Origin: Thiopontia sp964344785
GTDB taxonomy: Bacteria > Pseudomonadota > Gammaproteobacteria > GCF-002020875
DNA length: 52,367 nucleotides
NCBI GenBank assembly: GCA_964344785.1
Contig: CAYFOR010000006.1
Location: 1 to 52,367, forward strand
Direction of reading: 5' to 3'
A program made the translations under genes and the position numbers. Positions 1-7,776 of this stretch are shown one piece after another. Under the pieces are notes generated by a model. That model made no database searches and was not told the DNA's origin. It saw nothing but the letters and a program-made list of their open reading frames with translations. Every line of letters starts with the position of its first letter. Positions within the stretch are counted from its first letter, which is position 1.

Positions 1-875
1 AGATCATCCACCATCGGCAGCTTCTTGGCCCGCATCTGGGTGGCAATCTGCTCCAATACCTTGTTGCCGGAGACCTGATGAGGGAGTGCCGTGATGACCA
101 CACCTCCCCCCTCTCTCTCCCATAAGGCACGCATGCGAATGGAGCCCCCCCCACTGCGATAGATCTCCCTGATCTCCTCCGACGGGGTGATGATTTCGGC
201 ATCGGTCGGATAGTCCGGCCCCTGAATGTGCTCCAGCAGTTCCTCTGTGGATGCGTTACGCTCCTCCAGCAGCCGGATACAGGCCGTTGCCACCTCACGC
301 AGATTGTGCGGCGGGATATCGGTCGCCATCCCGACCGCGATACCGGAGCCACCATTCAGCAGGATATTGGGCAACCTTGCAGGTAACAATTTCGGCTCTT
401 TCAGGGTGCCATCGAAATTGGGCTGCCACTCGACCGTACCCATGCCAAGCTCTGCCAGCAGAACCTCGGAATAACGGGTCAGACGCGACTCGGTGTAACG
501 CATGGCAGCAAATGATTTGGGGTCATCGGGAGAGCCCCAGTTTCCCTGTCCGTCAATCAGTGGATAGCGATAGGAGAACGCCTGTGCCATCAACACCATC
601 GCCTCATAGGCCGCAGAGTCGCCATGTGGATGAAACTTGCCCAGCACATCGCCTACGGTACGGGCTGATTTCTTGTATTTGGCACTGGCACCAAGCCCAA
701 GCTCTGACATGGCATAGACGATGCGACGCTGCACCGGCTTCAGGCCATCCCCGACATGGGGCAGCGCCCGGTCCAGAATCACATACATCGAGTAGTCCAG
801 ATAGGCCTTCTCGGTAAATACACTCAAAGGGAGTCGCTCAACCCCCTCCACATCAATATCTATATTGTCATCCAT
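1..875 (-). CDS. parC: DNA topoisomerase IV subunit A, N-terminal part (cut by window edge)
   Basis: Type IIA topoisomerase breakage-reunion subunit, which decatenates daughter chromosomes with ParE. About 291 codons from the ATG at 875 are present; the rest lies beyond base 1. The translation has the family signature VQRRIVYAM (about 48-56), the quinolone-resistance region HPHGDSAAYEAM with Ser87 and Glu91 (equivalent to E. coli Ser80/Glu84), and the catalytic tyrosine in AAMRYTESR (Tyr127, E. coli Tyr120). Ser87/Glu91 are the drug-sensitive wild-type residues. The start is only 2 bp after the stop of the upstream histidine kinase, so the two are probably co-transcribed; parE is not in the window. 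ParC is preferred over GyrA because HPHGDSACYEAMVLMAQ-like spacing and the QGNWG(A/S)PDDP stretch match ParC. Confidence 0.95.
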   Translation of the reverse strand, partial: MDDNIDIDVEGVERLPLSVFTEKAYLDYSMYVILDRALPHVGDGLKPVQRRIVYAMSELGLGASAKYKKSARTVGDVLGKFHPHGDSAAYEAMVLMAQAFSYRYPLIDGQGNWGSPDDPKSFAAMRYTESRLTRYSEVLLAELGMGTVEWQPNFDGTLKEPKLLPARLPNILLNGGSGIAVGMATDIPPHNLREVATACIRLLEERNASTEELLEHIQGPDYPTDAEIITPSEEIREIYRSGGGSIRMRALWEREGGGVVITALPHQVSGNKVLEQIATQMRAKKLPMVDD

Positions 876-877
876 AA

Positions 878-2413
878 CTACTGCAACGATTTATCAGAGG
901 TATCCACCGGCAGAAAACGTTTCAGCAATCTGTACAACGCATCCCGGTTGACCGGCTTTCCAAGAAAAGAGTCACAACCCGCCTCCTTGAACAGATCTCG
1001 ATGCTTCTGCAGTACATTGGCGGTCAGCGCAATAATCGGCGTTGAATTACCTGACGCTCTCAATATTCTGGTTGCTTCAATTCCGTCCATTACAGGCATC
1101 TGCATATCCATCAGGATCAAATCGTAGTGGGTCGTCATTGCCAACTCAATCGCCTCCTTTCCGTTGGCGGCAACATCAACGGTTGCCCCTACGCTTTCCA
1201 CCATTTTCTTGATCAGAACCTGTATCGACACGGTATCTTCAACCACCAGCACGCGCCCCCGGATGGACAGTTCCCACCTTGTCTTGACATGACCGTCACC
1301 ATCCATCTGAAGTGACACATCACTTTGTCTGTAGGGAAGTTTCATGATAAAGGTTGAGCCAACACCCAGCTCACTCTCGACCATAATCTCTCCCCCCATC
1401 AGATCCACCAGCATTTTCGAGACATAGAGCCCCAGACCACTGCCACCATAGCGCCTGGAAATGGAACTGTCCGCCTGCTCAAATCGTGTAAAGAGGCGCC
1501 CCACCATCTCATCCGTAATACCGATACCGGTATCCCGGACCTTGAAGAGCAGGTTTCCATCCTTGATATCCGTAGTCAGGGAAACCACACCCTCCTCGGT
1601 GAATTTGATTGCATTACCCAGCAGATTGATCAATATCTGGCTGATTCGCTGTATATCTCCGATCAACTTGTGCGTCTCGACATTCTTCTGCCGAATGGTC
1701 AGTTCCAATCCCTTGTCCTGTGCCCTCGACCGGAACATCTGCTCCATCTCATCCAGGATTGTTGAGAGGCCGAACGGGTGATTGTTGATTGCAAACTTGC
1801 CTGACTCGATCTTGGACATGTCGAGAATGTCATTGACCAGGGCCAACTGATTACGGCCTGCAATCTCAATGGAACGAATCAGCTCACCATTTTCGTCATC
1901 CGTGACCTGCTCAGCCAACAGCTCACTATTCCCGATGATGGTCGTCAGTGGGGTCCTGAGTTCATGACTCATCACCGCAAGAAACTCCTCCTTGGCTCGA
2001 CTGCTCTCCTCCAACATCCTATGGGCATCACGCAAGGAGCGTTCACGTTTGGTCGAACTCGATATATCCGTCACCTGAATCAGGATATGTCCGGCACTGT
2101 CTCCCATCGACCGGATCGCGATGGCATGATCAATCTCCTTTCCATTATGCTGGAACAGTGGGAATATATTTTCATGCAGCGAGTAGGAGAGAACGGATGA
2201 GATCCCATACTCGATCGCATTTTTCAGGGCGCTGGACAACCTCTGCTTTTCGAACCGGGTGAAAAGCATGGTAATCCTTTCACCAATCAGCTCTTGCTCT
2301 GAAAGGCTGCCCTTTTCAAGAAACCAGCGATTGCAGTAGACGATACGCTGTTCCCGATCCACAACCAGCACACCACAGTTGAGGCTTTGCAGTACGTCCC
2401 CAAAAAAATGCAT
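878..2413 (-). CDS. PAS-domain hybrid sensor histidine kinase with C-terminal receiver
   Basis: Soluble hybrid kinase of 511 residues without a predicted membrane segment. Order: N-terminal PAS-like sensor (about 5-120), HisKA with phospho-acceptor His150 in VMSHELRTPL, HATPase with N-box (LINLLGNAIKF), G1 box (RDTGIGI) and G2 box (GGSGLGLYVSK), then a receiver (about 387-500) with acidic pair Glu392/Asp393, phospho-acceptor Asp436 in LILMDMQMPVMDG and conserved Lys486. It follows the CheY-CheC pair on the same strand after a 118-bp gap and abuts parC by 2 bp. Likely partner of the CheY-like protein encoded upstream; its stimulus cannot be read from sequence. ATG start at 2413 has no strong ribosome-binding site. 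Confidence 0.9.
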   Translation of the reverse strand: MHFFGDVLQSLNCGVLVVDREQRIVYCNRWFLEKGSLSEQELIGERITMLFTRFEKQRLSSALKNAIEYGISSVLSYSLHENIFPLFQHNGKEIDHAIAIRSMGDSAGHILIQVTDISSSTKRERSLRDAHRMLEESSRAKEEFLAVMSHELRTPLTTIIGNSELLAEQVTDDENGELIRSIEIAGRNQLALVNDILDMSKIESGKFAINNHPFGLSTILDEMEQMFRSRAQDKGLELTIRQKNVETHKLIGDIQRISQILINLLGNAIKFTEEGVVSLTTDIKDGNLLFKVRDTGIGITDEMVGRLFTRFEQADSSISRRYGGSGLGLYVSKMLVDLMGGEIMVESELGVGSTFIMKLPYRQSDVSLQMDGDGHVKTRWELSIRGRVLVVEDTVSIQVLIKKMVESVGATVDVAANGKEAIELAMTTHYDLILMDMQMPVMDGIEATRILRASGNSTPIIALTANVLQKHRDLFKEAGCDSFLGKPVNRDALYRLLKRFLPVDTSDKSLQ

Positions 2414-2531
2414 ACCAGCTTATACCTGCTCTAGTGCGCTAAACAAGTGATGACCACTGCGGATGCAGAGTGCGCTCTGCCTCGCTCCATGGGAGATGCT
2501 CTGAACAGCAGGATTTGTACCGAACGGGGCA

Positions 2532-3149
2532 CTAGAGAACCCCTACTTTCTTGAGGTACATATCCAGTGCATCCACAATATCTTCCATTGATGACACCGT
2601 GAACATCAGGGAGATATAACCCCGTGAGCGCCCCTCTTCATAAGAGAAGTCCACACAGATGAACAGTACATCATGATCCGCCTCTTCCCCAGCCAACAGT
2701 TCATCAATGGAACCACGGGAGCAGAACGGAATCGAGGTCACCACCTTCTTCCCGAGCAGATCCGCAAAGGTGGCCAGACAGGCACTCAGAACCACATTGC
2801 CCACCTCTGCCAGCGCCTCTTCCTCCAGTTCGTGCAACATCTCCAGTGGAACCTGCTCTGACAGAATCGCCTTGACCAGCGAGAGGCTGGAGTGCTCTGC
2901 AAACAGCAACATGCTCTCGCCGGAGAAGAACCCTTCCGTTCTCATAATAACCGAAACAACGTTCTCATCCGCCCCATCAAGCACCTTCTGATAGACCTCG
3001 CTCTGGGGAATCTGGTACATCTTGGGAACATTCAACCGAATCTCGTTGCGTGCCATCTGACTCAATACATCGGCAGCGGTACCCACACCGATATTGAGCA
3101 GCTCCTTGAGTGCCTCACTATGAAACTCATTGAGCTCGAAATCACTCAT
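2532..3149 (-). CDS. CheC/CheX-family CheY-P phosphatase
   Basis: 205-residue CheC-type protein. Both copies of the family active-site pattern ExxN-x22-P are intact: Glu16/Asn19 with Pro42 (EALKELLNIG...), and a second in EVGNVVLSACLATFADLL followed 22 residues later by Pro. Two complete sites argue for an active phosphatase of phosphorylated CheY-like proteins rather than a silent adaptor. No CheD is encoded nearby. Its ATG overlaps the stop of the CheY-like gene by 4 bp (ATGA), implying translational coupling, so its substrate is probably that regulator. The setting, next to a hybrid kinase and not a chemotaxis cluster, suggests a dedicated phosphorelay. Confidence 0.88.
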   Translation of the reverse strand: MSDFELNEFHSEALKELLNIGVGTAADVLSQMARNEIRLNVPKMYQIPQSEVYQKVLDGADENVVSVIMRTEGFFSGESMLLFAEHSSLSLVKAILSEQVPLEMLHELEEEALAEVGNVVLSACLATFADLLGKKVVTSIPFCSRGSIDELLAGEEADHDVLFICVDFSYEEGRSRGYISLMFTVSSMEDIVDALDMYLKKVGVL

Positions 3150-3526
3150 TCACCAGCACCTTGAATGGAGCGGATGTAGCTCAACAGCTTCTCCTCGGTC
3201 ACCGGCTTCGCGATAAACTGAGCGCTCAGCTCCTCAGCCTTCTCCCGAATGTATTGCTGAATATTGGCGCTGATGAAGCAAATATGGGGAACCAGCGACT
3301 CGGAACGGAGATGCTCCGTCAGTTCCAGCCCATTCATACCCGGCATATTGATATCAACCAGTGCAAGGTCGATATGATTGGAGCGCGCAATCTCCAGTGC
3401 CTCCTCCCCCAGTTCAGCCTCAAAAACCTCCACCTCCGGGAAATGTTCACTCAAAATCGTACGGCCCATTATTCTGGGCAGACGATTATCATCTACAATC
3501 AATACCTTGTTGATTGTCGCTCCCAT
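3146..3526 (-). CDS. Single-domain CheY-like response regulator
   Basis: 126-residue stand-alone receiver. Acidic pair Asp12/Asp13 (LIVDDNR), phospho-acceptor Asp58 (LVDINMPGMNG), Ser86 in the Thr/Ser position and Lys107 (AKPVT) form a complete phosphorylation site; no output domain follows. The ATG at 3526 is chosen because GGAGGG lies 7 nt upstream and the reading frame before it has no receiver homology, although it stays open for another 37 codons. First gene of the regulator-CheC-kinase-parC run and overlaps cheC by 4 bp. It must act through protein contact; the target is unknown. Confidence 0.88.
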   Translation of the reverse strand: MGATINKVLIVDDNRLPRIMGRTILSEHFPEVEVFEAELGEEALEIARSNHIDLALVDINMPGMNGLELTEHLRSESLVPHICFISANIQQYIREKAEELSAQFIAKPVTEEKLLSYIRSIQGAGE

Positions 3527-3607
3527 CAGTATCCCTCCACAGGTAACCCAAACTCTACCGGCATGCCAACTATTTTCCAAGGTCACGATTGTACAGAGCA
3601 CCCTATA

Positions 3608-3637
3608 ACAATAGCAAGGATCGAAAAGTGCTTTCAA
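3608..3637 (-). promoter_or_regulatory. Candidate sigma70 promoter for the CheY-CheC-kinase run
   Basis: On the minus strand TTGAAA (3637-3632) is followed after 18 nt by TATTGT (3613-3608), about 80 nt before the CheY-like ATG. On the plus strand the same gap (3527-3748) has a perfect TATAAT at 3663-3668 with a poor -35, about 80 nt before the SNF2 gene, so divergent promoters overlap here. By eye only. Confidence 0.35.
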
Positions 3638-3748
3638 TGTAGAGGCCTCGATACACGCCTTTTATAATAGTGCTCCGACACCCTACTGTAACAGCCTGTC
3701 ACCCCATCACTTTATCTCTATTGTCAGCGGATTGATCATTTGAAGACC

Positions 3749-6457
3749 ATGATACCGAAGCGCCCCGGAGCCACCGGTACAGGCTGGCTCACAACAGACC
3801 ATGAAGAGATCGAACGCAGACGCCAGCGTGCACTTCAGGAAGATTTCCAGATCGAGGCAATAGACCCTGCTGCTGGAGAGTGGCGTCTGATTACACAGAG
3901 CGAGAGGCAATACCGGATTGAATTGCGCTCACTTGAACTGAACATCAATAGCTGCACCTGCCCGGACTTCGAGACCAGCGGCCTTGGCACCTGCAAACAT
4001 ATCGAGGCCCTGCTGCTGCAACAGCAGCCTCCCAGCCGACCACCGGTCTGGATCTGGCTGGATCGTCGTGTTGATGAGACCGATGCCCCCCACAAGCAGC
4101 CTCAACCGACCATCCGTATCCACTGGCCGGAAGAAACCGGAGGTCGCAGCACACTCTATCAGCAGTTGTCCCCCTATTTCTCGGAAAGCGGTGTGCTGCT
4201 GGCAGACGCATTGACAGGAGTGGCTGCAGTTCAGCAGACGGTGAACGAAATGTCGCCCACCGACCGTGTGCAGGTTCATATCTCCCACCTGATCAGCCCC
4301 TGGCTGGCTCAACTGCAGCGCAGGCAGCAGCGCCAACTGACCCGAAGCAATTTTCTCAAGGATGTTGCACGTGGCAAACGGAATCTCAATCTGCTCAAGC
4401 TGCCACTCTACGAATACCAGCAGCAGGGCGCACTTCATCTCGCCTTCGGTGGACGTGCAATCCTGGCAGACGAAATCGGCCTGGGAAAGACGGTACAGGC
4501 CATTGCCGCTGCCGAGCTGCTGGCCCAGACCCTTCTGGTTGAACGGGTACTGGTACTCTCTCCAGCCTCGCTGAAAACCGAGTGGGAAGAGCAGATCGAA
4601 AAGTTTTCCAGCCGCTCATCCCTGATGATCCAGGGGAGTCGTGGTGAGCGGCAGCGCCTCTATCGGCAGGACCATTTCTTCTATCTCGCCAACTATGAGC
4701 AGGTACTGTACGACGGGGAAGTGATCCAGCAGATGCTGGCACCCGATCTGATCATCCTTGATGAGGCACAGCGCATCAACAACTGGCAGTCCAAGACCGC
4801 CAACGCTGTCAAACAGTTGCAGAGCCCTTTTCTCTTCATATTGACAGGCACCCCGCTGGATCACCGTATCGACGAGGTCTACTCCATCGTACAGGCGGTC
4901 GACCCGCACCTGTTCGGCCCGCTATTCCGCTTCAATCGTGACTTCTATCGGCTGGATGCACGTGGTCGACCTAAAGGCGTACGTAACCTGGATGCGCTCT
5001 ATCGGCGACTCAAACCGATCTTTCTGAGACGCAGTAAAGATGAAGTCGAAGAAGAGCTGCCGGAGCGCACCGTCAACAATTACTTCGTCAAGCTGGCACC
5101 GGAGCAGAGTACCCGCTATGACCACTACGCCCGTCAGGCCGCACATATTATTCAGACTGCCAGACAACGTCCGCTGAGCACCGATGAGACCCAGCAACTT
5201 CAGCATCAGCTTACCTGTATGCGGATGCTCTGCGACACCCCCTATATTCTGGACACTGACTGTCGCGTCGCCCCCAAACTGGATGAACTGAAACGGCTTT
5301 TTGGCGAGATTTTTCTCTCTCCACACTCAGGCAGTAAACCGAACAAGGTGATCCTCTTTTCACAGTGGTCGCAAATGCTGGAACTGATTCGGCACCAGGC
5401 CGAAAGCATGGATATTCACTACGCCCACCACTCCGACAGCGCCGATCGTAAACAGAGGGAGGTTGAGCGCTTCAGACAGGACACCGACTGTCGGCTGTTG
5501 CTCATCTCAGATGCAGACTCCAGCAACCTGAGCCTGCAGGTTGCCGATATAGTGATCAATGTTGATCTGCCCTGGAACCCTGCACGACTGGAGCAGCGCA
5601 TCACTCACGCCAGACGCAAACATCGCCATCACTCGCTACAGGTGATCAATCTGATCAGTGAAAACACCATTGAGCACCGGATGCTGCACCTGCTGGAACG
5701 AAAAAGTGGAGTGCCCTACCACGTATCCGCTCATGACGATGCCAATGGAGTGACACTGCCCTCCAACCACAAGGCAATGCTGGAATATCTGTCTGAGCTG
5801 TTGGAGGACCGCTCCATCACCACCCACGTAGCGCAGCCATCCACCGTCAGACAGACATCAGAGCCACTGACCCAATTACAGCAGGAGATTGAGGCCCGTG
5901 CTCCCGGATTGGGCAGAAAGGTCATTGAGGTAGAAAACGGCAGTGGTAGCAAAAGCATTGTTGCGGTGATCCCAAGTGCCCAACAGACCATGATCGAACC
6001 CATTCTGACCTCGGGCGACAGACCGGTCAAAATGATCTCTCCGACCACCCTCCGACTGCTGCAACAACTGGCAGAGAACGGGGCAATCACCCTGAATGAG
6101 CCATTCCGTGTGCTACTGCCCGAAAGCAACAACCGTCGACAGCGGATCGTGGAGGCACAACAACAACTCACTCATTCAGAACGGCCACTGAAGATGGCAC
6201 AGTTGCTTTTTGACGGCGGCTTCGAACAGGAAGCACTGAGTCCGCTCACGGATGCACTGAACCGGAGCATCACCCTGCTGCTGCAGGCCGAGGAGGTCAA
6301 ACGAGTCACTGATAGCGGTCTGCCCGCACAGCACGCGGCCTTTGCCGAACGCTTCCTCAGGCAGCCACCCCGGCAATGCGATCATGACCTGATGACCAAT
6401 GGGATCGCACTGATGGAGCAAATCAGACTCCGACTGGAGACCCTGTTGCTGTCCTGA
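3749..6457 (+). CDS. SWIM zinc-finger SNF2-family DEAD/DEAH-like helicase
   Basis: About 902 residues from the ATG at 3749 (a TTG three codons earlier is possible; neither has a strong ribosome-binding site). N-terminal SWIM finger CxC...CxH: Cys69, Cys71, Cys82, His84 in CTCPDFETSGLGTCKH. Then an SNF2 ATPase: motif I ADEIGLGKT (about 240-248), motif II DEAQ (338-341), motif III LTGTP, and a C-terminal helicase lobe starting near KVILFSQWS. The usual motif VI (QxxxRxxRxGQ) is replaced by QRITHARRKHR, a departure from canonical SNF2. The last 250 residues match nothing I recognise. Such proteins are DNA-translocating ATPases; RapA-like RNA polymerase recycling is an alternative but the SWIM finger is unlike RapA. 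Monocistronic between divergent and unrelated genes. Confidence 0.85.
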   Translation: MIPKRPGATGTGWLTTDHEEIERRRQRALQEDFQIEAIDPAAGEWRLITQSERQYRIELRSLELNINSCTCPDFETSGLGTCKHIEALLLQQQPPSRPPVWIWLDRRVDETDAPHKQPQPTIRIHWPEETGGRSTLYQQLSPYFSESGVLLADALTGVAAVQQTVNEMSPTDRVQVHISHLISPWLAQLQRRQQRQLTRSNFLKDVARGKRNLNLLKLPLYEYQQQGALHLAFGGRAILADEIGLGKTVQAIAAAELLAQTLLVERVLVLSPASLKTEWEEQIEKFSSRSSLMIQGSRGERQRLYRQDHFFYLANYEQVLYDGEVIQQMLAPDLIILDEAQRINNWQSKTANAVKQLQSPFLFILTGTPLDHRIDEVYSIVQAVDPHLFGPLFRFNRDFYRLDARGRPKGVRNLDALYRRLKPIFLRRSKDEVEEELPERTVNNYFVKLAPEQSTRYDHYARQAAHIIQTARQRPLSTDETQQLQHQLTCMRMLCDTPYILDTDCRVAPKLDELKRLFGEIFLSPHSGSKPNKVILFSQWSQMLELIRHQAESMDIHYAHHSDSADRKQREVERFRQDTDCRLLLISDADSSNLSLQVADIVINVDLPWNPARLEQRITHARRKHRHHSLQVINLISENTIEHRMLHLLERKSGVPYHVSAHDDANGVTLPSNHKAMLEYLSELLEDRSITTHVAQPSTVRQTSEPLTQLQQEIEARAPGLGRKVIEVENGSGSKSIVAVIPSAQQTMIEPILTSGDRPVKMISPTTLRLLQQLAENGAITLNEPFRVLLPESNNRRQRIVEAQQQLTHSERPLKMAQLLFDGGFEQEALSPLTDALNRSITLLLQAEEVKRVTDSGLPAQHAAFAERFLRQPPRQCDHDLMTNGIALMEQIRLRLETLLLS

Positions 6458-6514
6458 ACCCAGCCACCTTATGGCCCACACACTCTGGATGGTCATCCTG
6501 CACAAAGGTATGAT

Positions 6515-6580
6515 GAGACCATTGCACGGAAGATGATTTTGATTTCAGGCAAGGCAAAAGGGCTTTCGTACAAAGACCTT
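6515..6580 (+). repeat. 66-bp MITE-like intergenic repeat, copy A
   Basis: Non-coding 66-bp unit between the SNF2 helicase and gmk, matched in inverted orientation by 16823-16888 at 54 of 66 positions, including an identical 23-nt core at 6544-6566. The ends are imperfect inverted repeats: GAGACCATTGCACGGAA against AAGGTCTTTGTACGAAA read inward. GAGACCTTTGCA-type ends resemble IS5-family terminal repeats, so this may be a deletion derivative mobilised in trans. No clear target-site duplication. It ends 40 bp before the gmk ATG and may carry part of the gmk leader. Confidence 0.7.
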
Positions 6581-6620
6581 ATTAATAACTATTCGTTGAA
6601 GCAACAAACCATTCAATACC

Positions 6621-7247
6621 ATGAGCCAAGGAACCCTGTTTATTGTTTCGGCACCGTCAGGGGCCGGTAAATCGAGCCTACTTCAGGCGGTGCTGATGGA
6701 AAGTTGGGACGGACTACAGCTCTCGATCTCCCACACCACCCGTGATCCACGCCCTGGTGAGGAGCATGGCCTCCACTACAACTTCATCACCATAGCCGAA
6801 TTCAAGCGTGATATCGAAGATGATCGCTTTCTGGAGTACGCAAAGGTCTACGATAACTACTACGGCACCTCGGAGATCTGGGTGCGGGATACCCTGGCCA
6901 GTGACAAGGATGTGGTGCTTGAGATCGACTGGCAGGGGGCGCAGCAGATACGCAAGCGTATTGAGGACTCGGTCTCCATCTTCATTCTGCCTCCAAGCCG
7001 CTCTGCACTTCGGGAGCGGCTGACCCAACGAGGTCAGGACCAGCCGCAAGTGATCGAAAAGCGGCTCCAGTTGGCAGCAGCGGATATGTCACACTGCCAG
7101 GAATATGACTATCTGGTGATCAATGATATTTTCGACCATGCCAAGGAGGAGTTGAAGTCCATCTTCCTCTCCCACCGGGTGAAAACCGAAAGCCAGGCAC
7201 TCCGACACAAGACGCTACTCGACCAACTGCTGGAACAAACTCACTAA
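6621..7247 (+). CDS. gmk: Guanylate kinase
   Basis: Phosphorylates GMP to GDP with ATP. 208 residues, the usual length. P-loop SAPSGAGKS (about 10-18), guanylate-binding stretch SHTTRDPRPGE, lid and C-terminal region all typical. First gene of the conserved gmk-rpoZ-spoT-recG block; co-occurrence with spoT fits guanine nucleotide and (p)ppGpp economy. Its upstream gap holds a 66-bp repeat; the ATG has no obvious Shine-Dalgarno. Confidence 0.97.
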   Translation: MSQGTLFIVSAPSGAGKSSLLQAVLMESWDGLQLSISHTTRDPRPGEEHGLHYNFITIAEFKRDIEDDRFLEYAKVYDNYYGTSEIWVRDTLASDKDVVLEIDWQGAQQIRKRIEDSVSIFILPPSRSALRERLTQRGQDQPQVIEKRLQLAAADMSHCQEYDYLVINDIFDHAKEELKSIFLSHRVKTESQALRHKTLLDQLLEQTH

Positions 7248-7371
7248 TTTCTATAGAATTGACCTCTTTTCATCGGCAATGGTAGGGAATCATGGAATTG
7301 ACCCTGTACTGTTGTCGGCATGTGCCGGTTTTCACGGCGCATCGGCCAATGTATTAATGGAGTACCGACTG

Positions 7372-7695
7372 ATGGCACGCATCACTGTAGAAGACTGCCT
7401 CGACAAGATTGACAACCGCTTTGACATGACCCTGATTGCCTCAGAGCGGGCACGCCAGATTGCCATGGGCGCAGACCCGCTGGTTCCGACCGACAATGAC
7501 AAGCCAACGGTGATTGCGTTGCGTGAAATTTCCAAGGGAATGATGAACCGTGAGGTACTCAACGAGATCAACAGCGCAGCCCGTGCTGCAGACTTGGCGG
7601 CCGCAGCCGAGGCAAGTGCCCGTAACCGGGAGCGTGAACAGGATGATGAGGGTGCCCCATCTGCCGAGGCAGCTGCCAATGAAGAGGCATCCTGA
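7372..7695 (+). CDS. rpoZ: RNA polymerase omega subunit
   Basis: 107 residues beginning MARITVEDCLDKIDNRF, the conserved omega N-terminus; the ATG at 7372 follows GGAG by 8 nt, and the in-frame upstream codons are not part of the family. It helps assemble RNA polymerase and forms part of one ppGpp-binding site. The C-terminal third is Ala/Glu-rich (AAAAEASARNREREQ) and longer than in E. coli (91 residues), as commonly seen. Sits 124 bp after gmk and 81 bp before spoT. Confidence 0.96.
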   Translation: MARITVEDCLDKIDNRFDMTLIASERARQIAMGADPLVPTDNDKPTVIALREISKGMMNREVLNEINSAARAADLAAAAEASARNREREQDDEGAPSAEAAANEEAS

Positions 7696-7776
7696 CAGGA
7701 TATCCGATCGAAAATATCATTACGGATGCAGCAACTGAAACCTTTCGATTATTTTGCTTCGACCATCTGACTAAAC

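Noticed and set aside
251..817. Plus-strand open frame opposite parC
   Set aside because: Antisense shadow: the minus strand translates into an unmistakable ParC.
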